64,000 bases of DNA, taken from positions 2,480,001 to 2,544,000 of the forward strand of contig NC_014666.1 in assembly GCF_000166135.1 (NCBI RefSeq). The letters run 5' to 3'. Within the stretch, counting starts at the first letter, position 1; each line of letters opens with the position of its first letter. The notes below the pieces were generated by a model. The model saw nothing but the letters and a program-made list of their open reading frames with translations, did no database searches and was not told the DNA's origin. The DNA comes from Pseudofrankia inefficax. Its GTDB lineage: Bacteria; Actinomycetota; Actinomycetes; Frankiales; Frankiaceae. Both the position numbers and the translations under genes were made by a program. Below are positions 8,818-17,783 of this stretch, one piece after another.

Positions 8818-8948
8818 GGAAGATCCTTCCCGGACGGCAGAGCCGTGGCAGCGGTCTGGTCCACCGGCACGGTAACCCGCCGCCGTTGGCGGATCTCCTG
8901 TTATATCGAGTTCGACGTCGATGTCGGACCAGAAGCCTGGTTCGCGCG

Positions 8949-8983
8949 GGCGGGTCCTGGCAATCTTCGCGCCAGGACCCGCC
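8949..8983 (-). terminator. Hairpin terminator after the P450 gene
   Basis: A perfect 13-bp stem (GGCGGGTCCTGGC at 8949-8961, complement at 8971-8983) with a 9-base loop lies 55 bases past the P450 stop and before the TetR start on the same strand. There is no U-run, as is usual in high-GC actinobacteria. It probably ends the P450 transcript. Confidence 0.7.
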
Positions 8984-9037
8984 TTACCGGCCCGAATCCC
9001 CAGTGATCTCCGCGACCCTTGCCGCGCCCGGCTGACG

Positions 9038-10249
9038 TCAGCCGGTGTGGACGGGGAGGGTCTCCCAGCCGCGGACGGTGGACGTGCGCGCCTGGACGGC
9101 GTTCGGCCAGTCGACCTCCCACTCGGGGAAGCGCTGGAGGACCTCGTCGAGGGCGACGCGGCCTTCGAGGCGGGCGAGGGCCGCGCCGAGGCAGTGGTGG
9201 ATGCCGTAGCCGAAGGTGAGGTGACGGCCGACGTCGCGGCGGATGTCGAAGTGGTCCGGGTCGGGGTAGCGGCGTTCGTCGCGGTTCCCGGAGCCGTTGA
9301 GCAGCACCATGATGCTGCCCTCGGGGACGGTCTGGCCGTGGTAGGTGACGTCGTTCGCGACATAACGGGCCTGGACCGGGGAGGGCGCCTCGTAGCGCAG
9401 CAGCTCCTCGATCGCGTTCGGGATGAGCGAGCGGTCGGTGGCGAGCTCGCGGCGCTGGTCGGGGTTCTCGGCGAGGACCTTGCCGGCCCAGCCGACCAGC
9501 CGGGTGGTCGTCTCGTTGCCCGCCCCGGTCAGCAGCGTGATGTAGGTGAGGATCTCCTCGCGGCTGAGCGTGCGCGTCGTGCCCGTCTCGTCCTCGAACT
9601 GCGCGGTCAGCAGCTCGGTCATGATGTCGTCGGACGGGTTCTTGGCGCGCCAGTCGATGTACTCGCCGAACTCGTCGCCGCTGTAGCTCATGTCCGGCGT
9701 CGGGAGGTCGGTGCCGTCGCCGGTGAGCTTCAGGCCCTCGTCGAAACGGTCCCGGATCGCCTCCTGGTCCTCCTCGGGGATGCCGAGCAGGTAGCCGATG
9801 GTGCGCATCGGCATCTGGGCGCCGAGGTCCTTGATGAAGTCGAACCGGCCCGCGCCGACGAGCGGGTCGAGGCTGCGGGCGCAGAACTCGCGGACCTTCG
9901 GCTCGAGGGCGTTCATCTTCTTCGGCGTGAAGACCTGGGCGAGGATCTTGCGGTGGACCGTGTGAACCGGCGGGTCCTCGAAAAGGATGATCCCGGGCGG
10001 CAGCTCGATGTTCGCCCGGATGAGCTCCAGCACCGAGCCGCGGCCGGAGCGGTAGGTGTGCCAGTCGGACAGCGCCGCCTCGACGTCGCCGAACCGGCTC
10101 AGCGCGAAGAAGTCGAACTTCTCGTTGTAGTAGAGCGGGGCCTCGTCGCGCAGCCGGCGCCAGGTCGGATAGGGGTCGACGTCGATCGTCGCGTCGTAGG
10201 GGTCGTAGTAGACGTCGCTGCCGACTGTCGCGTTGTCGCTGCTCGTCAT
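9038..10249 (-). CDS. Cytochrome P450
   Basis: A 403-residue soluble bacterial P450 (haem-thiolate monooxygenase). Visible motifs are the I-helix oxygen-binding GAGNETTTR, the K-helix ExxR (EELLRYEAPSPVQAR), and the haem loop FGYGIHHCLGAALAR with the ligand C353. The layout DDPYPTWRRLRDEAPLYYNEKFDFFALSRFGDVEAAL at the N-terminus is typical of actinobacterial class I P450s that use ferredoxin. Substrate unknown. ATG 10249 is preceded by GGAAGGAG. It is divergent from an F420-type oxidoreductase and near an amidohydrolase and a TetR gene, which suggests a small catabolic cluster. Confidence 0.94.
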   Translation of the reverse strand: MTSSDNATVGSDVYYDPYDATIDVDPYPTWRRLRDEAPLYYNEKFDFFALSRFGDVEAALSDWHTYRSGRGSVLELIRANIELPPGIILFEDPPVHTVHRKILAQVFTPKKMNALEPKVREFCARSLDPLVGAGRFDFIKDLGAQMPMRTIGYLLGIPEEDQEAIRDRFDEGLKLTGDGTDLPTPDMSYSGDEFGEYIDWRAKNPSDDIMTELLTAQFEDETGTTRTLSREEILTYITLLTGAGNETTTRLVGWAGKVLAENPDQRRELATDRSLIPNAIEELLRYEAPSPVQARYVANDVTYHGQTVPEGSIMVLLNGSGNRDERRYPDPDHFDIRRDVGRHLTFGYGIHHCLGAALARLEGRVALDEVLQRFPEWEVDWPNAVQARTSTVRGWETLPVHTG

Positions 10250-10408
10250 GCGCGGGCGCTCCTTCCGATGACGGCGTGACCCGGCTCGACCCCGTGCGGT
10301 AGACCTCGTAGAACCCGTTACACCGCGAGCCGTCCAGGAAGCGTGGCACGAGCACCGTCTCCGGAGCAACGTGCTGGTCGACCCGTCGAACAGGAGGATC
10401 CCGTCCTC

Positions 10409-11434
10409 GTGGCGTTGAAAATCGATGTGATGCTGGCGAACTCGGTGGTCGAGGCCGCCGACCGGGCCCGGGCGCTGGAAGGCACCGGCGTCGACGGTGT
10501 CTTCACCTTCGAGAACTCCCACGACCTGTTCTTCCCACTGGTCGCGGCGGCTCCGGTGTGCTCGCTCGACCTGATGACGAACGTCGCGATCGCGTTTCCG
10601 CGCAGCCCGATGCATCTCGCGCACGCGGCCTACGACCTGCACCTGCTCTCGGCGGGCCGCTTCCGGCTCGGCCTCGGCTCGCAGGTACGGGCGCACGTGG
10701 AGCATCGGTTCGGTGCCCGCTGGGGGAAGCCCGTCGCGCAGATGCGGGAATGGGTGCTCGCCACCAGGGCGATCCTGGACAGCTGGCAGCACGGCGGCCG
10801 GCTCGACTTCCGCGGGGAGTACACGACCCACACCCTGATGACTCCGGCCTTCAACCCGGGGCCGAACCCGTATGGCGTTCCGAAGGTGCTCGTCGGCGCG
10901 CTCGGGCCCCGCATGAACCAGATGGCCGCCGAGGTCGCCGACGGCATTCTCGTGATGCCGTTCAACAGCGACCGGCACATGCGGACCCGGACGATGCCCG
11001 CCATCGAGGCGGGCCTCGCGGTGGCCGGCCGGTCACGCGGCGATCTGGAGCTGACCGCCGAGGTCATCGTCGCCGTCGGGCGCACCGACGAGGAGCTGGC
11101 GACCGCGCGGGCCGCGACCTTCCTGCTCGCGTTCTACGGGTCGACACCGGCCTACCGGCCGGTGCTCGACGCCGAGGGCTGGGGCGACCTGCAGCCCGAG
11201 CTGAACGCGCTGTCCAAACGGGGCGAGTGGACGACGATGACCGGGCTGATCGACGACGAGATGTTGCGGACCCTCGCGGTCTGGGGCACCCCGGACGAGG
11301 TGGCCGCCGAGATCGTCGCCCGCTACGGCGACTGCGACCGGATCTGCGCCTACTTCCCCGGCTACGCGGCCGGCGACGACCTCATCGCCGACTTCGCCGC
11401 CGCCGTGCGGTCCGCCTCGGCCCAGACCGCCTGA
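10409..11434 (+). CDS. LLM class (F420-dependent type) oxidoreductase
   Basis: A 341-residue luciferase-like TIM-barrel protein. The segments KIDVMLANSVVEAADRARALEGTGVDGVFTFE, NVAIAFPRSPMHLAHAAYDLHLLSAGRFRLGLGSQV, VPKVLVGALGPRMNQMAAEVADGILV and WGTPDEVAAEIVARYG are characteristic of actinobacterial F420-dependent or FMN-dependent LLM oxidoreductases; the closest group I recall is the TIGR03617-type F420 family. Cofactor choice cannot be proven here. The GTG at 10409 follows AGGAGG (10392-10397); the frame extends 22 codons further upstream but without a ribosome site. It is transcribed divergently from the P450. Confidence 0.87.
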   Translation: MALKIDVMLANSVVEAADRARALEGTGVDGVFTFENSHDLFFPLVAAAPVCSLDLMTNVAIAFPRSPMHLAHAAYDLHLLSAGRFRLGLGSQVRAHVEHRFGARWGKPVAQMREWVLATRAILDSWQHGGRLDFRGEYTTHTLMTPAFNPGPNPYGVPKVLVGALGPRMNQMAAEVADGILVMPFNSDRHMRTRTMPAIEAGLAVAGRSRGDLELTAEVIVAVGRTDEELATARAATFLLAFYGSTPAYRPVLDAEGWGDLQPELNALSKRGEWTTMTGLIDDEMLRTLAVWGTPDEVAAEIVARYGDCDRICAYFPGYAAGDDLIADFAAAVRSASAQTA

Positions 11435-11470
11435 CCAGGCGCCTGGCCCACCGGGCGCCTGGCGGCCGGT

Positions 11471-12544
11471 CTACCAGGCGGCGGCGAGGAAGCCGGTGGC
11501 CAGGATCGTGGGCTTCGCGCCGTCGTGGGAGATCTCCAGGTCCTTGCCCGACAGGTACAGCAGCCAGTGCCCGTCCGCGCTCGCGTCGAGGCTGGTGTGG
11601 TCCCGGTCGGTCAGGCCGACGGCGACCTGCCGCAGCTGCTTGCCGCTCGCCGGGTCGATCTCCAGCATGTCGACGTTCGTCGTGTTCGGCGGGTAGCCGG
11701 AGCAGCACTGCCGGACGACGAAGAGATGCCCGTTCGGCAGGAAGGCGCCCTCGGCGTAGAAGGTGTCCTGGTTGGTGCCGGCCGGCAGCGGGACCTGGGT
11801 CGAGCCGTCGTCCTGGAAGTACGTCGTGTCGGTCGTGGGGTTCATGATCGCGAGCTGCCAGCCCTCGTTGTCCTGGACCGCGCTCATCGAGACGGCCAGC
11901 CGGCCGCCGTCGGGCGACCAGGACAGGTGGTCCACCGGGGCCGGCAGGCCGGTGGCGGCCACCTGGGGCGCCATCGGGTAGCGGTGCGTCTGGTGGGTGG
12001 CCAGGTCGAGGACGATCACCTGGTAGCCGGCGGTGATGTCGTTGTCCGGGTAGCAGCTGGCGTGGTTGTCGTTGTCGAAGTACTGCGTCGCGTAGGCGAG
12101 GCGCTCGCCGTTGGGGCTGAGTGCCGGGGCGTTGCCGGCCGTCGTGATCCGGGTCTTCGCGCCGTCGGCGGTGCTGACCCGCCAGATCTCGTGCTGGCAG
12201 CCGGCGCCGAGCTCGTAGTAGACCGCCCTGCCGTCCGGGCTGACCGCCAGGGCATCGCCGACGACGCCACTGGGCACCAGGGTCCGCGTGGCCTGGCCGT
12301 TGGTCGGGTCGAGCAGCACCAGCGCGCCCGCCGAGGTGACGGCCGCCAGGGTCGGGGCGGCCTGCGCGCCCGCCGACCCGCCCGCGCCGGTCGGCCCGCC
12401 GGTTGCCTCCGGGGGCGTGTCCGAGCCACCGCCGAACGAGCAGGCAGCCAGCACCATGGCGGCCAGCGCAAGGGTGATCGGCCCGGCGAGCGACCGTGGC
12501 CGCGCCGCGCGGCGAACCCGGCCGACGCCTTCGGTCGACGTCAT
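11471..12544 (-). CDS. Secreted lipoprotein with WD40-like (PD40/TolB-type) beta-propeller repeats
   Basis: A 357-residue lipoprotein. The signal peptide ends in the lipobox VLAAC (C35), predicting lipid anchoring outside the membrane. Downstream, several short repeats carry SPDGR/SPNGE/SPDGG turns (LAVSPDGRAVYYEL, ALSPNGERLAYAT, LSWSPDGGRLAVSM), typical of PD40 propeller blades. Two cysteines in RQCCSGYPP and the DLEISHDG end are also seen. Role unknown; a binding or sensing propeller is plausible. ATG 12544 has a strong GGGGAG site; ATG 12559 upstream lacks one. It is divergent from another lipoprotein at 12822. Confidence 0.82.
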   Translation of the reverse strand: MTSTEGVGRVRRAARPRSLAGPITLALAAMVLAACSFGGGSDTPPEATGGPTGAGGSAGAQAAPTLAAVTSAGALVLLDPTNGQATRTLVPSGVVGDALAVSPDGRAVYYELGAGCQHEIWRVSTADGAKTRITTAGNAPALSPNGERLAYATQYFDNDNHASCYPDNDITAGYQVIVLDLATHQTHRYPMAPQVAATGLPAPVDHLSWSPDGGRLAVSMSAVQDNEGWQLAIMNPTTDTTYFQDDGSTQVPLPAGTNQDTFYAEGAFLPNGHLFVVRQCCSGYPPNTTNVDMLEIDPASGKQLRQVAVGLTDRDHTSLDASADGHWLLYLSGKDLEISHDGAKPTILATGFLAAAW

Positions 12545-12821
12545 CTGCGCACTCCCCATCTTTCGCGACCAGCGGGACCGAACCGTACCGTCCTGTTCCA
12601 TACCGGGCGCGCTGAGTGCCTCGCAGCCGACACATCCGCGCCGGTCCGTCACCGATGGTCGCGCCTTCCGGCCGCGCCGGGATTCGGTGGGGTCAAATGT
12701 CCCACTTCGTCGGAAGGCCCCCGGATTCGATGCGCCTGTGAGGTGGATCTCCCAGACTGGTCCGGACGTGGCGGGCCGCCGCAGGGCGCCGGCCGAGTTC
12801 CTGGCCGCGAGGAGGACACCC

Positions 12822-14399
12822 ATGGCCGTTTCCGGAATCCGCCGGCGACCTGGCGAACGAACCCCGATCGGTCGACTGTTACGCGGCCGGCCCGGCACCC
12901 GCGTCGCCACCCTGGCGTGCCTCGCGGTGCTCGGGCTCGCCACCGCGTGCGGCGGCAGCGGCGGCGGTGGCACCGCGTCCCCCGCGGCCACCACGACCGG
13001 CCCGGCGTCCGCCACCAGGACGACCCCGCGGGTGGCCGGCCCGGCGGCCGCGTTCTCGCCCCTGACCGGTGGGAACGGCGTCTTCATCGGCGCGCCGACC
13101 CCCGAGAACGTCAGCGCGGGCGGCTACGTCGAGCAGGAGTTCGCGGCGGCGGGAACCGCGTCCTCCTACAAGACCGACGGCGCGGTCAACGGGGACGGCC
13201 GGTGGAGGTTCGTGCCCGACGCGAACGCTCCCTACCGGACGAGAGTCCTGGTCCGCCGGCCCACCGACCCCAAGAAGTTCAGCGGCACGGTCGTCCTCGA
13301 ATGGCTGAACGTCAGCGGCGGTGTCGACGCCGACCCCGAGTGGACCAGTCTCCACGAGGAGCTCATGCGCGCGGGCGACATCTGGGTCGGGGTGTCGGCC
13401 CAGCTGATCGGCGTGTCGGGCGGAGCGGTGGCGGTGACGCTGCCCGGCGCCAACACCGTCGCGGGCAAGGGCCTCAAGGCGATCGACCCGGCGCGGTACG
13501 GGTCGCTGCAGCATCCCGGTGACGGGTTCGCGTTCGACATCTTCACCCAGGTGGCCCGCGCCGTCGGGGCCGGTGCGGGAACCGCCGGTCAGGCGCCGAA
13601 GCGGCTGATCGCGGCGGGTGAGTCGCAGTCCGCCTTCGCGATGGTCACCTACTACAACGGCGTCCAGCCGCTGACCCACGAGTTCGACGGGTTCCTGGTG
13701 CACAGCCGGGGCAAGGCCGGCCTCCCGCTGGCCGCGCCGGGCAAGTACGCCGACATCGCCGGATCGCTGAGCGGCGTCACGACGATCATGCGGACCGACC
13801 AGGACGCACCGGTGCTGGACATCCAGACGGAGTCCGACGTCACCGGAATCCTCAACGCCTACCCGGCCCGCCAGCCCGACACGGACCGCTTCCGGGACTG
13901 GGAGGTCACCGGTACGGCGCACGCGGACGCGCACCTGGTCGGGCCGAACGCCAGCACGCTGGACTGCGGCCTGCCGATCAACAACGGCCCGATGCACGTG
14001 GTCGCGAAGGCGGCCCTGCGCGCGTTGGTGCACTGGGTCACGACCGGAACGGTGCCCGTCACCGCGCCGCGGTTCGACGTGGATGACTCGACGGGCACGC
14101 CCCAGATCCGGCGGGACGGCGACGGCATCGCGATCGGTGGGATCCGCACGCCGCCGGTCGAGGTGCCGGTGGCCGCCCTCTCCGGCGCGACCGGGCCGAA
14201 CCCGTCGGTGATCTGCCTGCTGCTCGGATCGACGAAGCCGCTGCCCGCCAGCCGGATCGCCGCGCTGTACCCGAGCCGGGCCGACTACCAGCGGCGTTAC
14301 GACGCCGCGACCACCGCCGCGATCAAGGCGGGCTTCGTCCTGCCGGAGGACCGGGCCGCGATGGCCGCGTTCGCGGATCCTGCGGTGGTCCAGGGCTGA
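12822..14399 (+). CDS. Lipoprotein with alpha/beta-hydrolase domain (PF20091-like)
   Basis: A 525-residue protein. A signal peptide with lipobox LATAC (C43) and a Ser/Thr/Gly linker precede a large hydrolase domain. The likely nucleophile is S268 in AAGESQSAF, and the conserved blocks GTVVLEWLNVSGG, VGVSAQ, FDGFLVHSRG, DIQTESDV and NNGPMHVV(A) match the alpha/beta-hydrolase-domain family often found in actinobacteria and proteobacteria. The enzyme is predicted to be surface-anchored; the substrate is unknown (ester hydrolysis inferred). ATG 12822 follows GAGGAGG. It is divergent from the propeller lipoprotein, so the two may share a promoter region (12545-12821). Confidence 0.85.
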   Translation: MAVSGIRRRPGERTPIGRLLRGRPGTRVATLACLAVLGLATACGGSGGGGTASPAATTTGPASATRTTPRVAGPAAAFSPLTGGNGVFIGAPTPENVSAGGYVEQEFAAAGTASSYKTDGAVNGDGRWRFVPDANAPYRTRVLVRRPTDPKKFSGTVVLEWLNVSGGVDADPEWTSLHEELMRAGDIWVGVSAQLIGVSGGAVAVTLPGANTVAGKGLKAIDPARYGSLQHPGDGFAFDIFTQVARAVGAGAGTAGQAPKRLIAAGESQSAFAMVTYYNGVQPLTHEFDGFLVHSRGKAGLPLAAPGKYADIAGSLSGVTTIMRTDQDAPVLDIQTESDVTGILNAYPARQPDTDRFRDWEVTGTAHADAHLVGPNASTLDCGLPINNGPMHVVAKAALRALVHWVTTGTVPVTAPRFDVDDSTGTPQIRRDGDGIAIGGIRTPPVEVPVAALSGATGPNPSVICLLLGSTKPLPASRIAALYPSRADYQRRYDAATTAAIKAGFVLPEDRAAMAAFADPAVVQG

Positions 14400-14590
14400 T
14401 TCACCGGGCGCCTGGCTCGCCGCCGCCGAGGCCGGATCGGCGGCAGCGGGCCAGGCGTGCCGTACGACCTGGCCAGGCTGGGCCGATCTGGCTGTGCGCC
14501 GGCGCACCTGGCACCGATACTTCATGAGCGGTCACTTACCTGATGGGTCGGCGCCATGCCGCCCGGGGCCGCCGCGGTAGAGGAGGTCGG

Positions 14591-15811
14591 GTGGCTGACG
14601 TCGGTCCGCTGGCGGGGATCCGGGTGCTGGAGGTGGCCACGCACGTCTTCGTGCCGATGGCCAGCGCGGTGCTCGCCGAGTGGGGCGCCCAGGTCGTCAA
14701 GGTCGAGCATCCGGTCACCGGCGACCCGTACCGGGCGTTGACCACGGTCGGGCTGCACAACGTCTACCGCGGCGTCGACCCGTTCTTCCAGTCCGCCAAC
14801 CGGGGCAAGCGGTCGGTCGGCATCGATCTCGCGCACCCGGACGGCCGGGCCCTGCTGGGCCGGCTGCTCCAGGACACCGACGTGTTCGTCACCAGCCTGC
14901 GCGAGGACGGCCTGCGCAGGCTGCGCCTCGACGTCGAGGACGTGCGGGCCGACGCGCCGTCGGTGATCTACGTCCGCGGCACCGCGTTCGGCTCCCGCGG
15001 CCCGGACGCGGGCCGCGGCGGCTACGACACCGGCGCCTACTGGGCCCGCAGCGGCATGCAGCACCTCTACACCTCGCCGGCCGAGTGGCCAGGACCGCCG
15101 CGGCCTGCCTTCGGCGACCTCGTCGCGGGTCTCGCGCTCGCCGGCGCCGTCAGCACCGCGCTCTACCGGCGCGCGACCACCGGGGAGCCGTCCGTCATCG
15201 ACTCGTCGTTGCTGGCCGCGGGGCTCTGGCAGGTCCAGCCGGACGTCGTGAACGCCCGGCTGGACGCCGCGGGCCGGACGGGCACCCGGGTCGACCGGCA
15301 GGCGGTGTGGAACCCGCTGATGCTCACCTACCGGACGGCGGACGACCGGTTCGTCGCGCTGATGATGCTCACGCCGGACCGGTACTGGCCCGACCTGTGC
15401 GCCGCGGTGGGCCACCCGGAGCTCGCCGTGGATCCGCGGTTCGTGGATCTGGACGCCCGGCGGCGCAACGCCGCCGCCTGCGTCGACGAGCTCGACGCCG
15501 TCTTCGCCACCCGGACGCTCGCGGACTGGCGGGCGGCGCTGGCCGGGTTCGCGGGGGAGTGGGCGCCGGTGCAGACCCCGCGCGAGGTCCACGACGACCC
15601 GCAGGTGGTCGCGAACGGCTACGTGGCCGACGTCGAGATGGCCGGCGGCTTCGGCCTGCCGATGGTCACCGCGCCGGTCCAGTTCGACGGGCGGCCGAGC
15701 CGGCCGACCCGCGCGCCCGAGCACGGCGAGCACACCGAGGACGTCCTGCTCGGGCTCGGCCTGAGCTGGGAGGAGATCACCGCGCTGAAGGAGCGTGGCG
15801 CGGTCCTCTGA
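14591..15811 (+). CDS. CaiB/BaiF family (family III) CoA-transferase
   Basis: A 406-residue protein. It has the family III start (PLAGIRVLEVATHVFVPMASAVLAEWGAQVVKVEHPVTGDPYR), the ANRGKRSVGIDLAHPDGR segment, and the GYDTGAYWARSG region followed by FGDLVAGLALAGAVSTALYRRATTGE. These enzymes move CoA between acyl groups in fatty acid, steroid or xenobiotic catabolism; the specific acid is unknown. GTG 14591 is four bases after AGGAGG (14581-14586); a longer frame begins upstream but is basic and low in complexity. It stands between a hydrolase lipoprotein and a convergent LacI gene. Confidence 0.92.
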   Translation: MADVGPLAGIRVLEVATHVFVPMASAVLAEWGAQVVKVEHPVTGDPYRALTTVGLHNVYRGVDPFFQSANRGKRSVGIDLAHPDGRALLGRLLQDTDVFVTSLREDGLRRLRLDVEDVRADAPSVIYVRGTAFGSRGPDAGRGGYDTGAYWARSGMQHLYTSPAEWPGPPRPAFGDLVAGLALAGAVSTALYRRATTGEPSVIDSSLLAAGLWQVQPDVVNARLDAAGRTGTRVDRQAVWNPLMLTYRTADDRFVALMMLTPDRYWPDLCAAVGHPELAVDPRFVDLDARRRNAAACVDELDAVFATRTLADWRAALAGFAGEWAPVQTPREVHDDPQVVANGYVADVEMAGGFGLPMVTAPVQFDGRPSRPTRAPEHGEHTEDVLLGLGLSWEEITALKERGAVL

Positions 15812-15841
15812 CCGGCGTGGGCGGCCGGCTCGCGTCGATGA

Positions 15842-16867
15842 TCAGCCGGCGCGGTCCGCCGGCGGCGGCAGGGTGGAGGCGCGCACGACCAGGCGGGTGG
15901 CGAGCGTGACGTGCGCCGCCGGCGCGGCGTCGCCGCGCAGCAGGCCGAGCAGCAGTGTGACGGCGCGCCGGCCCATCTCCTTGATCGGCTGCTGGACGGT
16001 GGTCAGCGGCGGGGCGTTCAGCGCCGACTCGGGAACGTTGCCGAAGCCCACCACCGAGAGGTCGGTGGGGACGCGCAGGCCGAGCTCCGCCGCGGCGCGG
16101 ACCGTCGCGACCGCGCCGACGTCGGTCGTGGCGAACACCGCCGTGGGCCGCTCGGCCCTGGCTAACAGGGCGAGACCAGCGCGGCGGTAGGCCCGCGGGC
16201 CGGGGCCGGCGACGGCGATGTCCGGGCCGAGTCCGGCCGCGGCCAGGGCCTCCCGGTACCCCTGCTCGCGCGGCTGCTCGGTCCAGGGGTCGGGCCGGCT
16301 CGTCAGCAGGGCGATCCGCCGGTGGCCGAGCCCCAGCAGGTGCTCGGTGGCGAGCCGGGCGCCGCGGCGATCGTCCGAGGCCACCGTCGGCAGGCCGGGC
16401 AGGCCGGGCAGGCCGGCGCGCGGGTCGACCGCCACGACCAGGGTGCCCCGCCGCACGTCGACCACGGTCGGCGTCACCAGCACCGCGCCGTCGATGAGCG
16501 TGCCCGACAGCCTCGACAGGGCGCGGTGCTCCCAGCCGGCCTGGTCCTCGGGGCGGCCACTGGCCGAGTAGACGATCAGCTCGAAGCCGCTGCCGCGGAC
16601 CTCGTCGGCGGCGCCCTTGAACAGCTCGGCGCTGAACGGGTCCAGGTCGGCCGTGAGGATCCCGATCACGTTGGTGCGCTGGTTGCGCAGGCTCTGCGCC
16701 ACGAGGCTCGCCTCGTAGCCGAGTTCGCCGATGACGGCGCGGACCCGCGCGCTGGTCGCCGCCGCGACCCCGTAGCGGCCGTTGATCACTTTCGAGACGG
16801 TCGCGACGGACACGCCGGCCGCGGCCGCGACGTCGTTGATCGTGATGCGTGGGTTCGGCTGCGGCAC
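15842..16867 (-). CDS. LacI family transcriptional regulator
   Basis: A 341-residue LacI/GalR regulator. Residues 8-30 are the helix-turn-helix (ITINDVAAAAGVSVATVSKVING), with the hinge region after, and then the periplasmic-binding-like effector domain (VIGILTADLDPFSAELFKGA, RRIALLTSRPDP, AVFATTDVGAVATVRAAAELGLRVPTDLSVVGFGN). Effector unknown. The gene begins with GTG at 16867 and no clear ribosome site is visible, so leaderless initiation is possible. Codon 235 is a rare TTA (16163-16165). A nine-base tandem triplication near 16390-16416 encodes GLPGLPGLP. Confidence 0.92.
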   Translation of the reverse strand: MPQPNPRITINDVAAAAGVSVATVSKVINGRYGVAAATSARVRAVIGELGYEASLVAQSLRNQRTNVIGILTADLDPFSAELFKGAADEVRGSGFELIVYSASGRPEDQAGWEHRALSRLSGTLIDGAVLVTPTVVDVRRGTLVVAVDPRAGLPGLPGLPTVASDDRRGARLATEHLLGLGHRRIALLTSRPDPWTEQPREQGYREALAAAGLGPDIAVAGPGPRAYRRAGLALLARAERPTAVFATTDVGAVATVRAAAELGLRVPTDLSVVGFGNVPESALNAPPLTTVQQPIKEMGRRAVTLLLGLLRGDAAPAAHVTLATRLVVRASTLPPPADRAG

Positions 16868-16931
16868 CGGCCGAGACTAGAGGGGTGGAACGTCGCCCAC
16901 AACGATTGGCGATCAGGCGGGCGCCTTCGAG

Positions 16932-17702
16932 CTACCAGCGGGCGCGGGTCTCGTCCCGCTCGTCGGTCCACCGGTCGGAGCCGGGGCGCTCGTTCGGCAC
17001 GTCCCGTGTGTCCGCGGCGTGCGTGTCCGCGGCGCCGCCACGGCGGTGGCGCGGTCCGCGCCGGTCGACCGCCATGGTCCGGTCGTCGGGCGCGCCCGGC
17101 GCGCTGGCGGCGGCGCGGGTTCGCTTGATGTGCCGGTAGGCCAGGAACCCCGCCACCACGATGACGATCACGAGGATGATGTAGGTGGGACCCTTGAAGT
17201 CGTCGGCGATGTGCTTGTAGTTGCCGCCGACCTGGTAGCCCGCGATGGCCAGCGCCGCGGTCCACGGGATGCACCCGAGCGTGGTGTAGATGCCGAACTT
17301 CACCGGGTTCATCCGCGCGATGCCGGCGGGCAGCGAGATGAACGTCCGGATCACCGGGAGCAGGCGTCCGACCAGGACCGAGATCGCGCCACGGTTGTCG
17401 AACCAGCGTTCGGCCTTGTCGAGGTCGTGCTCTCGCAGGAAGACGTACCTGCCGAACTTCATGATCAGCGGGGTGCCGCCATACCGGCCGACGGCCCAGG
17501 CGATGTAGCTGCCGATGACGTTGCCGACCACTCCGGCCGCGATCACCAGGACGAGGCTTGGCTTCGAGCCCGCGAACGCCCCAGCCGACATCGCGCCGCC
17601 GACCAGCATGGTCACTTCGGACGGGATCGGGATGCACGCGGACTCGAGGACCATCAGCACGAACACCGCGGCGATCCCGTAGGTGGTGATGAAGTGCTCC
17701 AC
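16932..17702 (-). CDS. DedA family membrane protein
   Basis: A 256-residue integral membrane protein of the DedA/VTT (SNARE-associated) family. The N-terminal hydrophobic region with ESACIPIPSEVTMLVGGAMSAG, the GNVIGSYIAWAVGRYGG segment, and RLLPVIRTFISLPAGIARMNPVKFGIYTTLGCIPWTAAL are diagnostic. DedA proteins are implicated in undecaprenyl phosphate recycling or flipping and envelope homeostasis. The tail (residues about 205-256) is charged and disordered. GTG 17702 gives a family-like N-terminus; GTG 17765 would add 21 residues. It follows uppP by 81 bases on the same strand, a functionally sensible pair for C55 lipid recycling. Confidence 0.9.
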   Translation of the reverse strand: MEHFITTYGIAAVFVLMVLESACIPIPSEVTMLVGGAMSAGAFAGSKPSLVLVIAAGVVGNVIGSYIAWAVGRYGGTPLIMKFGRYVFLREHDLDKAERWFDNRGAISVLVGRLLPVIRTFISLPAGIARMNPVKFGIYTTLGCIPWTAALAIAGYQVGGNYKHIADDFKGPTYIILVIVIVVAGFLAYRHIKRTRAAASAPGAPDDRTMAVDRRGPRHRRGGAADTHAADTRDVPNERPGSDRWTDERDETRARW

Positions 17703-17783
17703 GAGCGTGTCTGCCTCTTTCGTGCCGGTTGGGTCCGGATGCGGGTCGGGTCGTCGGGCCGGCACGGCGCCGGCGGGCCTGGT

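Noticed and set aside
6975-8870. A 631-codon minus-strand frame over the amidohydrolase and the TetR start
   Set aside because: It overlaps two convincing genes and lacks family motifs; only its part is the TetR regulator's antisense or out-of-frame reading.
12288-12821. Extension of the hydrolase lipoprotein into the divergent lipoprotein gene
   Set aside because: The ATG at 12822 has a strong site, and the lipoprotein signal begins there; the upstream frame is antisense to the other gene.
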